64,000 nt of DNA from Streptomyces spiralis (GTDB lineage Bacteria; Actinomycetota; Actinomycetes; Streptomycetales; Streptomycetaceae). The stretch lies in the NCBI RefSeq assembly GCF_014654675.1, contig NZ_BNBC01000014.1, positions 62,001 through 126,000 on the forward strand, given 5' to 3'. The first letter of the stretch is position 1, and each line of letters starts with the position of its first letter. Of this stretch, positions 49,826 through 58,367 are shown in pieces. The notes under the pieces were generated by a model. The model had not been told where the DNA came from and did not search any database. It saw only the letters and a program-made list of their open reading frames with translations. The translations under genes were made by a program, and so were the position numbers.

Positions 49826-51606
49826 TGCACCGTCTGCTGCCGCTGCTGCCGGCCGTCCCGCTGCTGGGGGCCGGCCTGCTCGTGGCGGGCGGCCGCCACC
49901 TGCCGCGCCCGGTCGCCGAGGCCTTCGGCTGCCTGGCCGCGGCCACCACGGCCGCCCTCGCGATCGTCCTGCTGCCGCACTCGTCGCCGGCCCTGGTGGA
50001 GTGGGTCGGCGGCTGGTTCCCCAAGGGGGGCGAGAGCGTCGGCATCGTGCTGATCGGGGACGGGCCGTCACTCGGCATGGCGGCGCTCGTCTCCCTGCTC
50101 ACGCTGGCCGCGCTGGCCTACTCCTGGCACTACTTCGACGAGCCGCCGCGCGGTCACGCCGGCACCTTCCCCGCGCTGATACTGCTCTTCCAGGGCGGCA
50201 TGTGCGGCTTCGCCGTGGCCGGCGACCTGTTCAACGCGTTCGTGTTCTTCGAACTGATGAGCGCCGTCGCCTACGCGCTGACCGGATACCGCATCGACGA
50301 GGCCAAGGCCGTGCAGGGCGCGCTGAGCTTCGCCCTGGTCAACTCGCTGGGCGCCTACTTCATGCTGATGGGCATCGCCCTGCTGTACGCCCGCACCGGC
50401 GAGCTGGCCATGGCGAAGATCGCAGAAGGACTGAACGCGGCCGCCGGGCACCACGGGCCGGACGCCCTGACCCTCACCGCCTTCGTGCTGGTCCTGACCG
50501 GCCTGCTGGTCAAGTCCGCCGCCGTCCCCTTCCAGTTCTGGCTGCCCGACGCGCACGCCGTCGCGCCCACACCCGTGTGCATGCTGCTGTCCGGCGTGAT
50601 GGTGGAACTCGGCGTGTACGGCGTCTGGCGGGTGTACGGCACCGTGTTCTCCGGACCGGGCGGCCTCCCCGCGGCCGACGTGACCCGGACCCTGGTGGTC
50701 CTGGGCGTACTGACCGGCGCCGTCGGCGCGGTGATGTGCTGGTACCAGCGGCACATCAAGCGGCTGCTCGCCTTCTCCACCATCGCCCACACCGGACTGT
50801 TCCTGATCGCCGTCGGCGTGCTGAAGGCCGAGGCCGACGACGGGGCCGCGCTCTACATCCTGGGACACGCGGGCGTGAAGGCCGCGCTGTTCGCCTGCGC
50901 CGGCATCCTGCTGGACCGCTACGGCACCGTCGACGAGTTCTCTCTGCACGGCCGGGCCCGGCACCTGCGGGGTGTCGGTGCCACGTTCGCCGTCGCAGGC
51001 CTGGCCCTGGCCGGACTGCCGCCCTTCGGGACGGGCCTCGGCAAGGCCGTCAGCGAGGAGGCCGTGGGCGCCCCGCTCACCGTGGTGTACGTCGCCGCCT
51101 CCGCCCTCACCGGAGCGGCGGTGCTGCGGGTGGCCGCGCGCGTCTTCCTGGGGTTCGGCCCCCGGCCCGAGGAGCGGGAGGGCGAGGAGCGCGAGGAGGA
51201 CAAGACGTCCGGCGCCGACGAGGAGCCGGAGACCCGGCAGCGGCTGGTTCGCGTCCCCCGCACGATGGGGACGGTCCCGGCGGTGCTGCTCGCCGCCGCG
51301 CTCGCCGTGGGCGTGGTGCCCGGCTTCGCCGGCCTGGTGGGGCACGCTGTCGACGAGGCCGGGACCTGGGGTGTGTTCTCCTCGGTGCACTGGACCGCGA
51401 CCGGGGTGCTGCTGGACCTGCTGTCGACCCTGCTCGCCGTGGGCCTGGCCCTGGTGGCGGTCACCCGCCCCGGACTGCTGAGCGCGCCCGAGTGGGCACT
51501 GCCCCTGCGCCGCCTCCAGTCGGGGCACGTCGGCGACTACGTGGCCTGGCTGCTGGTGGGTACGACCCTCCTGGGCGCACTGGCCCTGCCCGCGGTCCTG
51601 CGCTGA
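49825..51606 (+). CDS. mnhD: Na+/H+ antiporter subunit D (complex I ND2/4/5-like)
   Basis: 593 residues, around fourteen membrane helices, the proton-pumping type subunit. Motifs of the NuoLMN/MrpD group: FALVNSLGAYFMLMG, VKSAAVPFQFWLPDAHAVAP and WYQRHIKRLLAFSTIAHTG, with the Lys and Glu residues used for proton transfer. A charged loop (about 450-475, EEREGEEREEDKTSG) is an insertion. No MrpA follows or precedes, so this is the only large antiporter subunit of the operon. Confidence 0.95.
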   Translation: MHRLLPLLPAVPLLGAGLLVAGGRHLPRPVAEAFGCLAAATTAALAIVLLPHSSPALVEWVGGWFPKGGESVGIVLIGDGPSLGMAALVSLLTLAALAYSWHYFDEPPRGHAGTFPALILLFQGGMCGFAVAGDLFNAFVFFELMSAVAYALTGYRIDEAKAVQGALSFALVNSLGAYFMLMGIALLYARTGELAMAKIAEGLNAAAGHHGPDALTLTAFVLVLTGLLVKSAAVPFQFWLPDAHAVAPTPVCMLLSGVMVELGVYGVWRVYGTVFSGPGGLPAADVTRTLVVLGVLTGAVGAVMCWYQRHIKRLLAFSTIAHTGLFLIAVGVLKAEADDGAALYILGHAGVKAALFACAGILLDRYGTVDEFSLHGRARHLRGVGATFAVAGLALAGLPPFGTGLGKAVSEEAVGAPLTVVYVAASALTGAAVLRVAARVFLGFGPRPEEREGEEREEDKTSGADEEPETRQRLVRVPRTMGTVPAVLLAAALAVGVVPGFAGLVGHAVDEAGTWGVFSSVHWTATGVLLDLLSTLLAVGLALVAVTRPGLLSAPEWALPLRRLQSGHVGDYVAWLLVGTTLLGALALPAVLR

Positions 51607-51681
51607 CCGGCGGCCGGACGGCCGCGAGAGCGGTCAGTAGCATGAGCCCGGCAGCCCGAATGATCATGCGAGGAGCGGATC

Positions 51682-52653
51682 GTGCGAGACATCGCGGTGT
51701 TCAGCGGCAGCGCCCATCCCGAACTGGCGGCGGAGGTCTGCGCGCACCTGGGCGTGCCGCTCAGCCCGACCCGGGTCAGCCGGTTCGCCAACGACTGCCT
51801 GGAGGTACAGCTTCAGGCCAACTGCCGGGAACGGGACGTCTTCCTGGTCCAGCCGCTGGTCAGGCCGGTGCAGGAGCATCTGGTGGAGCTGCTGTTGATG
51901 TGCGACGCGGCCCGCGGCGCCTCCGCCGGGCGCATCACGGTCGTGATGCCGCACTACTCCTACGCCCGCTCCGACAAGAAGGACGCCCCGCGCATCTCGC
52001 TGGGCGGGCGGCTGGTCGCCGATCTGCTGGTCGCCGCGGGCGCGGGCCGTGTCCTGGCGATGACGATGCACGCACCTCAGGTGCACGGCTTCTTCTCGGT
52101 GCCCGTCGACCATCTGCACGCGCTGCGCGAACTGGCCGCGCACTTCCGGCAGTACGACCTGACACGCACCACCGTCGTCTCGCCGGACCTCGGCAACGCC
52201 AAGGAGGCCGCCGCCTTCGCCCGGATGATCGGTGCCCAGGTGGCCGCCGGCGCCAAGCAGCGCTACGCCGACGACCGGGTGACCATCAGCTCGGTCATCG
52301 GCGACGTGTCCGGGCGGGACGTGATCGTGCTGGACGACGAGATCGCCAAGGGCAGCACGATGCTGGAACTCCTGGACCGGCTGCGTGTGTCGGAACCGCG
52401 CTCCATCCGGATCGCCTGCACGCACGGCCTGTTCGCGGCGGGCGCGCTCAAGCGGCTCAGCGAGCAGCCCGACGTGCTGGAGATCGTGTGCACCAACACC
52501 GTGCCGGTGCCGGTGGAGGACGACGAGGAGTACCGGGACCACAAGGACAAGCTCCGGATCCTCTCCATCGCCCCGGCGCTCGCCGAGGCCGTACGGCGCA
52601 TCCACAACGGGGAGTCTGTCAGCGCGCTGTTCGACGCGCCGCGCAGCGAATGA
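51682..52653 (+). CDS. ribose-phosphate pyrophosphokinase paralogue
   Basis: 323 residues from GTG 51682 (AGGAGCGGATC upstream). Belongs to the PRPP synthetase family: MPHYSYARSDKKDAPRISLG, MTMHAPQVHGFFSVPVDHL and PRPP-binding loop VIVLDDEIAKGST. The loop differs from the DDMIDTAGT form of the classical housekeeping enzyme, and the canonical MDLHAGQIQGFF is altered, so this is probably a divergent second copy. Makes PRPP from ribose 5-phosphate and ATP if active. Confidence 0.87.
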   Translation: MRDIAVFSGSAHPELAAEVCAHLGVPLSPTRVSRFANDCLEVQLQANCRERDVFLVQPLVRPVQEHLVELLLMCDAARGASAGRITVVMPHYSYARSDKKDAPRISLGGRLVADLLVAAGAGRVLAMTMHAPQVHGFFSVPVDHLHALRELAAHFRQYDLTRTTVVSPDLGNAKEAAAFARMIGAQVAAGAKQRYADDRVTISSVIGDVSGRDVIVLDDEIAKGSTMLELLDRLRVSEPRSIRIACTHGLFAAGALKRLSEQPDVLEIVCTNTVPVPVEDDEEYRDHKDKLRILSIAPALAEAVRRIHNGESVSALFDAPRSE

Positions 52654-52695
52654 CGCCTAGGGGTGTCTCGCCGCGCGGCGCACGATCCGCAGCGG

Positions 52696-53094
52696 TCACA
52701 CCGGGCCCGACGCGGCCTCGGGTTGTTCGAGAGCCGCGTCCAGCGTCGGGCGGGGCGGCAGCAGCCGGGACAGGCCGGTGACCTTGAGCACGCGCAGCGT
52801 CAGCGGGTGCGCGCACACCAGGCGCAGCTCGCCGCCCCCGTCGAGGAGCCGGGCCCGGGCCCGGTAGAGCAGGCGCAGCCCGGAGCAGTCGAAGAAGTCG
52901 ATCCCGCTCAGGTCGATCACCACCCGTGCCCCGGGCCGGGCCGTGATCCGGTCCAGGTACGGGATGATCTCCACCGCCGCGGCGATGTCGATCTCACCGT
53001 GGAGCTCCAGCACGGTGTGCCCGCGCTCCCGGCGGACCCGCAGATGCCGGGTGAATGGCGCGCGTTCGTTCCCCACGACGACCTCGCCTCCCAC
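52696..53094 (-). CDS. STAS-domain anti-anti-sigma factor
   Basis: 132 residues. A typical STAS domain: LRVRRERGHTVLELHGEIDI, ARVVIDLSGIDFFDCSGLRL, in which the Ser of DCSG is the phosphorylation site, and a C-terminal LRVLKVTGLSRLLPP. Binds an anti-sigma kinase (such as a HATPase protein) to release a stress or developmental sigma factor. GTG 53094 follows GCGGAGTCCG. No partner kinase adjacent. Confidence 0.92.
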   Translation of the reverse strand: MGGEVVVGNERAPFTRHLRVRRERGHTVLELHGEIDIAAAVEIIPYLDRITARPGARVVIDLSGIDFFDCSGLRLLYRARARLLDGGGELRLVCAHPLTLRVLKVTGLSRLLPPRPTLDAALEQPEAASGPV

Positions 53095-53213
53095 CGGACT
53101 CCGCTGCTGCGGGGGTGCGGTTCAGCCGAACCAACACCCGCCCCCGCTCAGCAAGTTACCCTCGTTGGAGGGAATTCCAGCATGTTCGATTGACATATGT
53201 CTGCGAATTGAGG

Positions 53214-54155
53214 TCAGTCGACCACCAGAACCAGCTTGCCCGTGGTGCGTCCGGTCTCGCCGAGCTCGTGCGCCTTGGCCGCCTCGGCCAGCGGGAACGT
53301 ACCGGCGATCGTGGCGCTCAGCTTCCCCTCCTCGACGAGGCCCGCGATCGTCCGCATCCCGTGGTGGTCGGCGTCGACCAGCATCCGGACCGCCCGGACG
53401 CCGAGCCGCTCGGCCTCCTCGTAGAAGTCGTCGGAGCCCATCGGGATGATCGACACCACGACCCCGCCCGGCCGCAGCACCCGCAGCGAACGAAGGGCGG
53501 TCTCACCGCCGATGGTGTCCAGCACGACGTCGACGTCGCGCACGGCCTCGGCGAAGTCGGTCGTGCGGTAGTCGAGGGGTTCGTCCACGCCGATCCCGCG
53601 CAGGAAGTCGTGCTTGCCCGCGCTCGCGGTGCCGATGACGTACGCGCCGCGAGCCTTGGCGATCTGCGCCGCCACATGGCCCACGCCGCCCGCCGCCGCA
53701 TGGATCAGCACCCGCTGCCCGGCGCGCACCTCGGCCCGCTCCACCAGCGCCTGCCACGCCGTCAGCGAGACCAGCGGCAGGGCGCCCGCCCGGACATGGT
53801 CGATCCCGGCGGGCTTCGGCGCGAAGACACGGGCCGGGGCGGTGACGTACTCGGCGTGCGAGCCGTGGCCGAACGGGTAGCTCAGCATGCCGAATACCTC
53901 GTCACCGGGCCGGAACAGGGCCACGCCGACGCCCGTCTCCTCGACCACGCCGGAGACGTCCCAGCCCAGGACGAACGGCGGCTCGCCGAGGAAGCCGCCC
54001 GTGGCGCGGTGCTTCCAGTCGGTGGGATTCACTCCGGCGGCCCGCACCCGGACGAGCACCTCGTTGGGCCGCGGCGCGGGGCGCTCCGGTTCGGTCACCT
54101 TCAGCACGTCGGGGCCGCCGAGGACGTCCTGGCTGATGGCACGCATCGTCTTCAC
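53214..54155 (-). CDS. quinone oxidoreductase-like MDR protein
   Basis: About 313 residues from GTG 54155 (GAGGTGAACACC upstream; an ATG at 54173 is also possible). Zinc-free medium-chain dehydrogenase: VRVRAAGVNPTDWKHR, GWDVSGVVEETG, RVLIHAAAGGVGHVAAQIAK (NADPH loop) and LRVLRPGGVVVSI. Family reduces quinones or enones with NADPH. It is upstream in reading order of nothing obvious; the small DUF4235 gene lies behind it on the same strand. Confidence 0.93.
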   Translation of the reverse strand: MKTMRAISQDVLGGPDVLKVTEPERPAPRPNEVLVRVRAAGVNPTDWKHRATGGFLGEPPFVLGWDVSGVVEETGVGVALFRPGDEVFGMLSYPFGHGSHAEYVTAPARVFAPKPAGIDHVRAGALPLVSLTAWQALVERAEVRAGQRVLIHAAAGGVGHVAAQIAKARGAYVIGTASAGKHDFLRGIGVDEPLDYRTTDFAEAVRDVDVVLDTIGGETALRSLRVLRPGGVVVSIIPMGSDDFYEEAERLGVRAVRMLVDADHHGMRTIAGLVEEGKLSATIAGTFPLAEAAKAHELGETGRTTGKLVLVVD

Positions 54156-54206
54156 GGTGTTCACCTCGCCCATGGTGGACCAGCCCGCCCGGCTCCGCGC
54201 GCCGGC

Positions 54207-54536
54207 TCAGTCGCGCCCACGCCCGCTCTTCTTCTCCGCCTTCTTCGTGGCCTCCTTCGCGGGCCATACGCCGGTCGAGCGCTCGATGGCCTTGGCGCCC
54301 GCGCGGTCCACGGCGCTGCGCACCATGGCGAAGATGGCGCCCTGCACCGCCGCGGCCAGCAGGATCTCCCCCCAGCGCCGGTCCCGGTCGAGGGCGTCGG
54401 GCGCGTCGTCCTCGTGCCGCATGGCCTTCCACGTGGCGCGGAACGCCATCCCGGCCAGCGAACCACCGGCCCAGCCCAGCACGAAGCCGACGGGCTGGTA
54501 GGCGAGGGACAGCTTGTGCTTCTTCTTCTTGGCCAC
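54207..54536 (-). CDS. DUF4235 small membrane protein
   Basis: 109 residues. Begins MAKKKKHKLS, then a hydrophobic helix (YQPVGFVLGWAGGSLAGMAF), a polar loop DDAPDALDRDRRWGEILLAA and a second helix (AAVQGAIFAMVRSAVDRAGA), ending in a Lys-rich tail. This is the DUF4235 pattern, common in actinobacteria, function unknown. Located between the MDR gene and the hydroquinone-reductase-like gene, all on the minus strand. Confidence 0.9.
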   Translation of the reverse strand: MAKKKKHKLSLAYQPVGFVLGWAGGSLAGMAFRATWKAMRHEDDAPDALDRDRRWGEILLAAAVQGAIFAMVRSAVDRAGAKAIERSTGVWPAKEATKKAEKKSGRGRD

Positions 54537-54563
54537 CTGTGTCTCCTTGTGCGGATAGCTCGG

Positions 54564-55583
54564 TCAGGCCCTGCCCTGGGGAGGGACCTCCTCGCCGTCT
54601 CGTACGGGACCCGGTGCCGTGCCCTCGCCGAAGGGACGGCCGCCGAGCTCCTCGCGGTGATGCGGTGTCAGCCAGCCGGACGTCTCGGGCCCGAGCGGCA
54701 CGATGCCGGTCGGGTTGATGCCCGTGTGCACCTGGTAGTAGTGCCGCTTGATGTGGTCGAAGTCGACGGTGTCGCCGAACCCGGGCGTCTGGTAGAGATC
54801 GCGGGCGTACGCCCACAGCACCGGATTCTCCACCAGTTTCCACAGGTTGCACTTGAAATGTCCGTGATACACGGCGTCGAAACGCACCAGAGTGGTGAAC
54901 AGCCGGATGTCGGCCTCGGTGATCGTGTCGCCGACGAGATAGCGCTGTCCCGCCAGCCGCTGGGCCAGCAGCTCCAGTCGCCGGAACACGCCCGCGCACG
55001 CCGCCTCGTACTCCTCCTGGTTCGTGGCGAAGCCCGCCCGGTAGACGCCGTTGTTGACGTCCTGGTACACCTCGGCCGTCACCGTGTCGATCTCGTCGCG
55101 CAGCTCCGGCGGATACAGGTCCGGTGCGCCGGGCCGGTGCAGTTCGGTCCACTGCGTGGCCAGGTCGAGGGTGATCTGCTGGAAGTCGTTGGTGACAAGG
55201 GCACCGCTCGGCACGTCCACGATCGCGGGCACGCTCACCCCGCCGGGATAGCCGGTCTCCCGCCGGTCGTAGGCCTCGCTGAGGTAGCGGATGCCCAGCA
55301 CCGGGTCCCGGCCGCCGGGGTCGAGGGTGAAGCGCCAGCTCCGGTCGTCCTGGATGGGATCGACGACGGCCAGGGACAGGGCGTCCTCCAGCCCGAGCAG
55401 CCGCCGCGCGACCAGCGCCCGGCTCGCCCACGGGCACGCCCGGCTGACGACCAGCCGGTAGCGGCCCGACTCCACCGGCCAGCCGTCCTGGCCGTCGGCG
55501 GTGATCCGGTCCGCGAAGTGGCTCTTCGAACGCTTGAAGGCCTTGTGGCCGTACGCACGGTTGCCCTCGCCGCCCTCGCTCAT
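54564..55583 (-). CDS. glutathionyl-hydroquinone reductase-like protein (GST superfamily)
   Basis: 339 residues from ATG 55583. Matches the xi-class GST/GS-hydroquinone reductase family: catalytic SRACPWASRAL (Cys about 50), DPGGRDPVLGIRYLSEAY, VSVPAIVDVPSGALVTNDF and DIRLFTTLVRFDAVYHGHFK, then NPTGIVPLGP. The family removes thiol conjugates from quinones. Actinomycetes use mycothiol rather than glutathione, so the real thiol is probably mycothiol. The gene faces a CDF exporter with two perfect palindromes between them. Confidence 0.93.
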   Translation of the reverse strand: MSEGGEGNRAYGHKAFKRSKSHFADRITADGQDGWPVESGRYRLVVSRACPWASRALVARRLLGLEDALSLAVVDPIQDDRSWRFTLDPGGRDPVLGIRYLSEAYDRRETGYPGGVSVPAIVDVPSGALVTNDFQQITLDLATQWTELHRPGAPDLYPPELRDEIDTVTAEVYQDVNNGVYRAGFATNQEEYEAACAGVFRRLELLAQRLAGQRYLVGDTITEADIRLFTTLVRFDAVYHGHFKCNLWKLVENPVLWAYARDLYQTPGFGDTVDFDHIKRHYYQVHTGINPTGIVPLGPETSGWLTPHHREELGGRPFGEGTAPGPVRDGEEVPPQGRA

Positions 55584-55606
55584 GCCTCGTCCCTTCTGCC
55601 GCACGA

Positions 55607-55622
55607 GTGTCCTGCCGGACAC
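55607..55622. promoter_or_regulatory. 16-bp palindrome GTGTCCTGCCGGACAC (operator 1)
   Basis: Perfect 6-bp arms GTGTCC/GGACAC around TGCC. It lies 24 bases upstream of the hydroquinone-reductase-like start. The same arms recur at 55634-55649 with a different 4-base centre. Confidence 0.75.
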
Positions 55623-55633
55623 CTGGCGCGCGG

Positions 55634-55649
55634 GTGTCCTGGTGGACAC
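55634..55649. promoter_or_regulatory. 16-bp palindrome GTGTCCTGGTGGACAC (operator 2)
   Basis: Same GTGTCC/GGACAC arms as the site at 55607, start-to-start 27 bases. Conservation of arms with a variable centre is what is expected of two sites for one dimeric regulator. Confidence 0.75.
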
Positions 55650-55709
55650 GTTCCCCGAAATCCGCCGACGGCACGGTGTGAGCCGTGCCGACGGGGGCAG
55701 TCGGCCAGC

Positions 55710-56741
55710 GTGAGCGGGACACCCGGGAAGACACGCGAGATCCACCCGAAGGAGCACAGGGCCACCCGGCGCCCGACCGGAGGCGGCCCCGGACCGGCCT
55801 CGGACCGCAGGACCCGCGTCACCGTGCTGGTGGCGCTCGCGGCGAACCTGGTCATCGCCGCCGCCAAGGCCGTGGGCGGTCTCCTCGCGCACTCGCCGGC
55901 CCTGCTGTCGGAGGCCGCCCACTCCGTCGCCGACAGCCTCAACGAGATCTTCCTGCTCGCCGCGCTGCGCCGCAGCCGCCGCCCCGCCGACCGGCGCCAT
56001 CCCTTCGGCTACGGCAAGGAGCGGTTCTTCTGGTCGCTCCTCGCCGCCGTCGGCATCTTCGTCATGGGCGGCTGCTTCTCGTTCTTCCAGGGCGTCGAGG
56101 CCCTGCGCAACGGCGCGCACGAGGACTTCACCGGCTACCTGGTCGGCCTGATCGTGCTCGGTGTCGCCCTGCTCGCCGAGGGGATCTCGCTGCTGCGGGC
56201 GCTGCACCAGGTGCGCGGGCAGGGCGGCGCGAGCCGGCTGCGGGACCCGGCGCTGCGCACGGTCGTCGCCGAGGACGGCACCGCGGTGCTGGGCGTCACC
56301 CTCGCCATCCTCGGCATGGCGCTGCACATGGTCACCGGGCAGGTCGTATGGGAGGCCTCGGCCTCGCTCGCGATCGGCGCGCTGCTCGTCTACGTCGCCT
56401 ACCGCCTCGGCCGCGACGCGCGCGACCAGCTGATCGGGGAGGCGGCGGACCCGGAGCTGAGCGGCCGCATCGGCAGCCTGCTGCGGGCGCAGCCGGAGAT
56501 CGACAGCGTCGAGGCGCTGTTCACCATGAAGACGGGCCTGGACTCGCTGCTGGTGGCGGCCCGCGTCGACCTGGTGCCCGGTCTGGACAGCGAACGGGTC
56601 GAGGAGGTCGCGATGCGCATCAAGCGCTCGATCGCCCGCACCGTCCCCGAGGCCGAACAGATCTTCCTCGACGTGACCGACCGGTCGGCCGATGAGGCAC
56701 GCGAGAGCCCCGCCGCGACGGGGGAGCGCGGCGGGGCCTGA
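55710..56741 (+). CDS. cation diffusion facilitator (CDF) metal exporter
   Basis: About 343 residues from GTG 55710; the start is not certain since the frame is open far upstream. Six membrane segments. Metal-site motif on helix 2 ALLSEAAHSVADSLNE (HxxxD), with RRHPFGYGKERFFW typical of the family, and a cytoplasmic C-terminal domain (IDSVEALFTMKTGLDSLLVA). Exports Zn, Fe, Mn or a similar divalent ion in exchange for protons. Divergent from the GS-HQR-like gene. Confidence 0.92.
   Translation: MSGTPGKTREIHPKEHRATRRPTGGGPGPASDRRTRVTVLVALAANLVIAAAKAVGGLLAHSPALLSEAAHSVADSLNEIFLLAALRRSRRPADRRHPFGYGKERFFWSLLAAVGIFVMGGCFSFFQGVEALRNGAHEDFTGYLVGLIVLGVALLAEGISLLRALHQVRGQGGASRLRDPALRTVVAEDGTAVLGVTLAILGMALHMVTGQVVWEASASLAIGALLVYVAYRLGRDARDQLIGEAADPELSGRIGSLLRAQPEIDSVEALFTMKTGLDSLLVAARVDLVPGLDSERVEEVAMRIKRSIARTVPEAEQIFLDVTDRSADEARESPAATGERGGA
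56707..56737 (+). terminator. hairpin terminator at the CDF gene end
   Basis: GCCCCGCCGCG (56707-56717) pairs perfectly with CGCGGCGGGGC (56727-56737) over a 9-base loop, ending one base before the CDF stop codon. No T tract. It sits between convergent genes and may serve both. Confidence 0.6.
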
Positions 56742-56835
56742 AGGACCGCTGCCCGGAAGGCCGCCGCTCCATGCCTGCCCGGCCCGGATTTCTCCCGGAC
56801 GGCGGGCGGCGTCCTCCGGACGGCGGCCGACCGGT

Positions 56836-57285
56836 TCAGTGCCCTTCCGCGGCCTCCAGCACGAAGACCGGGATCTCCCGCGAGGTCTTCGTCTGGTACT
56901 CGGCGTACGGCGGATACGCGGCGACGGCCCGCTCCCACCACTCGGCCTTCTCGCTGCCGGTGACCTCGCGGGCCGTCATGTCCTGCTTGACGGGACCGTC
57001 CTGGAGTTCCACCCGGGGGTCGGCCTTCAGGTTGAAGTACCAGAACGGGTGCTTGGGCGCGCCGCCCTGCGAGGCGACCACGGCGTAGCGCCCGTCGTGC
57101 TCCACCCGCATCAGCGGCGTCTTGCGGAGCCTGCCGCTGCGCGCGCCCCGCGTGGTCAGCAGGATCACGGGCAGCCCCGTGTCCAGGAGCGTGGTCCCCT
57201 TGGTGCCGCCGGAGCTCTCGTACAGCTCCACCTGCTCTCGCACCCAGCCGGCCGGGCTGGGCTCGTACTCGCCCTCAAGAGGCAT
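56836..57285 (-). CDS. nitroreductase/deazaflavin-dependent oxidoreductase (DDN-like)
   Basis: 149 residues from ATG 57285 (GAGAGGACGTACGCC upstream). Split-barrel protein of the F420-binding DDN type: LLTTRGARSGRLRKTPLMRV, YAVVASQGGAPKHPFWYFNL and WWERAVAAYPPYAEYQTKT are family hallmarks. Uses reduced F420 to reduce quinones or nitro compounds in actinobacteria. Stands alone. Confidence 0.93.
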   Translation of the reverse strand: MPLEGEYEPSPAGWVREQVELYESSGGTKGTTLLDTGLPVILLTTRGARSGRLRKTPLMRVEHDGRYAVVASQGGAPKHPFWYFNLKADPRVELQDGPVKQDMTAREVTGSEKAEWWERAVAAYPPYAEYQTKTSREIPVFVLEAAEGH

Positions 57286-57435
57286 GGCGTACGTCCTCTC
57301 GTCGCGTGCTGTGACGGTTCGTGCACCGTCATTCAACACCGGCGGCGAGGACGCCGTCCCCCTCGGTCCGATCCGGCGGGCCGCGGCGGCCGCCCGCGCA
57401 CCGTATCGCGCCAGGCGGGGCCGCGCGGCGCCGGC

Positions 57436-58068
57436 TCACGGAGACACCGCCGTGCGCACCGCCAGTGCCATGATCACGGCACTGGAGACCAGGGCGGTGA
57501 CCAGCCGCCCCCGCCGGCCCGTGAGCGCCCGGCCGAGCAGGGCGCCGCCCCCGGCCAGCAGCAGCTGCCAGCTCGCCGACGCGGCGAACGCGGCCAGGAC
57601 GAACACCCCCTGCTCCAGCAGCGGCACGGTGTCCGTGGCGCCGGCACCGCCGACGACCAGCGCCGCGAAGTAGATCACCGTGGTCGGATTGAGCAGGGTG
57701 ATCCCGAGCAGCGCCAGGTAGGCCCGTGCGGGGCCGGGTGGGGGAGCGACGGAGCGGGCGGTGCGCCGGCCCTGCCGGTGCTGCCGTACGGCGGCGACCG
57801 TGCCCCGCACCGCCAGTGCGGCCAGGACCAGGGCCGACGCCCAGCGCAGCGGCACCAGGACGGGCCGCAGCGCGTCGGCCAGGGCGGTGCCGCCGAGGGC
57901 GGCCAGCAGGGCGTAGAGACCGTCGGCGGTGGCGACGCCGAGTGCGGCGCAGGCACCGGTCCGCAGGGACGTACGAGCGGTCAGGGAGACGAGGAGGGTC
58001 GCGACGGCGCCGACGGGCACGGCGATGCCGTAGCCCGCGACCAGCCCCGCGACGAGCGCGGCCGTCAC
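57436..58068 (-). CDS. LysE/RhtB-family amino-acid exporter
   Basis: 210 residues from GTG 58068. Around six membrane segments; N-terminal GYGIAVPVGAVATLLVSLT and central ITLLNPTTVIYFAALVVG fit LysE translocators, which expel amino acids such as lysine, threonine or homoserine. Ribosome binding site is weak. Divergent from the CYP105 gene, with the repeats at 58201 in between. Substrate unknown. Confidence 0.88.
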   Translation of the reverse strand: MTAALVAGLVAGYGIAVPVGAVATLLVSLTARTSLRTGACAALGVATADGLYALLAALGGTALADALRPVLVPLRWASALVLAALAVRGTVAAVRQHRQGRRTARSVAPPPGPARAYLALLGITLLNPTTVIYFAALVVGGAGATDTVPLLEQGVFVLAAFAASASWQLLLAGGGALLGRALTGRRGRLVTALVSSAVIMALAVRTAVSP

Positions 58069-58200
58069 GTTCGCGGCGGACCGGGCCTCCAGGGACGGCC
58101 GGGCTGCTGTCGGCGCGCTGCCGGGACGGCGGCGGCGGACAGAGGCAGCGGGAAAACGTCGATCGTGGACATGGCCGGATCCTGCGGGACCGGGGTCTGC

Positions 58201-58240
58201 CGAGGCAACTTGTTTATGAACGAGGCAACCTGTCTATGAA
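58201..58240. repeat. two tandem 20-bp repeats upstream of the CYP105 gene
   Basis: CGAGGCAACTTGTTTATGAA (58201-58220) and CGAGGCAACCTGTCTATGAA (58221-58240) differ at two positions. The AT-rich content and position 128 bases before the P450 start make them likely regulator sites or promoter elements: TATGAA could be a -10. Confidence 0.85.
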
Positions 58241-58277
58241 GCGGAAGAGACGCTTCCCAGCCAGATCCCGCAGGTCA

Positions 58278-58336
58278 CCGATCTGGCCGAACTTCGCGTC
58301 GCCCCATGGATGCCTCGGGCATCCAATGGAGATCGG
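58278..58336 (+). other. nested hairpin in the CYP105 leader
   Basis: Outer arms CCGATCT (58278-58284) and AGATCGG (58330-58336) enclose an inner hairpin: CCATGGATGCC (58304-58314), loop TCG, and GGCATCC-A-ATGG (58318-58329). The structure ends 31 bases before the P450 ATG and would fold in the mRNA. No known riboswitch class recognised. Confidence 0.55.
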
Positions 58337-58367
58337 CACGACGCACCCTTCGTCTGCGAGGTCTCCC

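Noticed and set aside
51682..52653. Housekeeping PRPP synthetase (prs)
   Set aside because: The PRPP loop and flexible-loop motifs differ from the usual prs, and the typical glmU neighbour is absent; called a paralogue instead.
53055..55709. Open frame on + extending the CDF protein to over 1200 residues
   Set aside because: Covers three well-supported minus-strand genes in antisense; only the last 343 residues resemble a real family.
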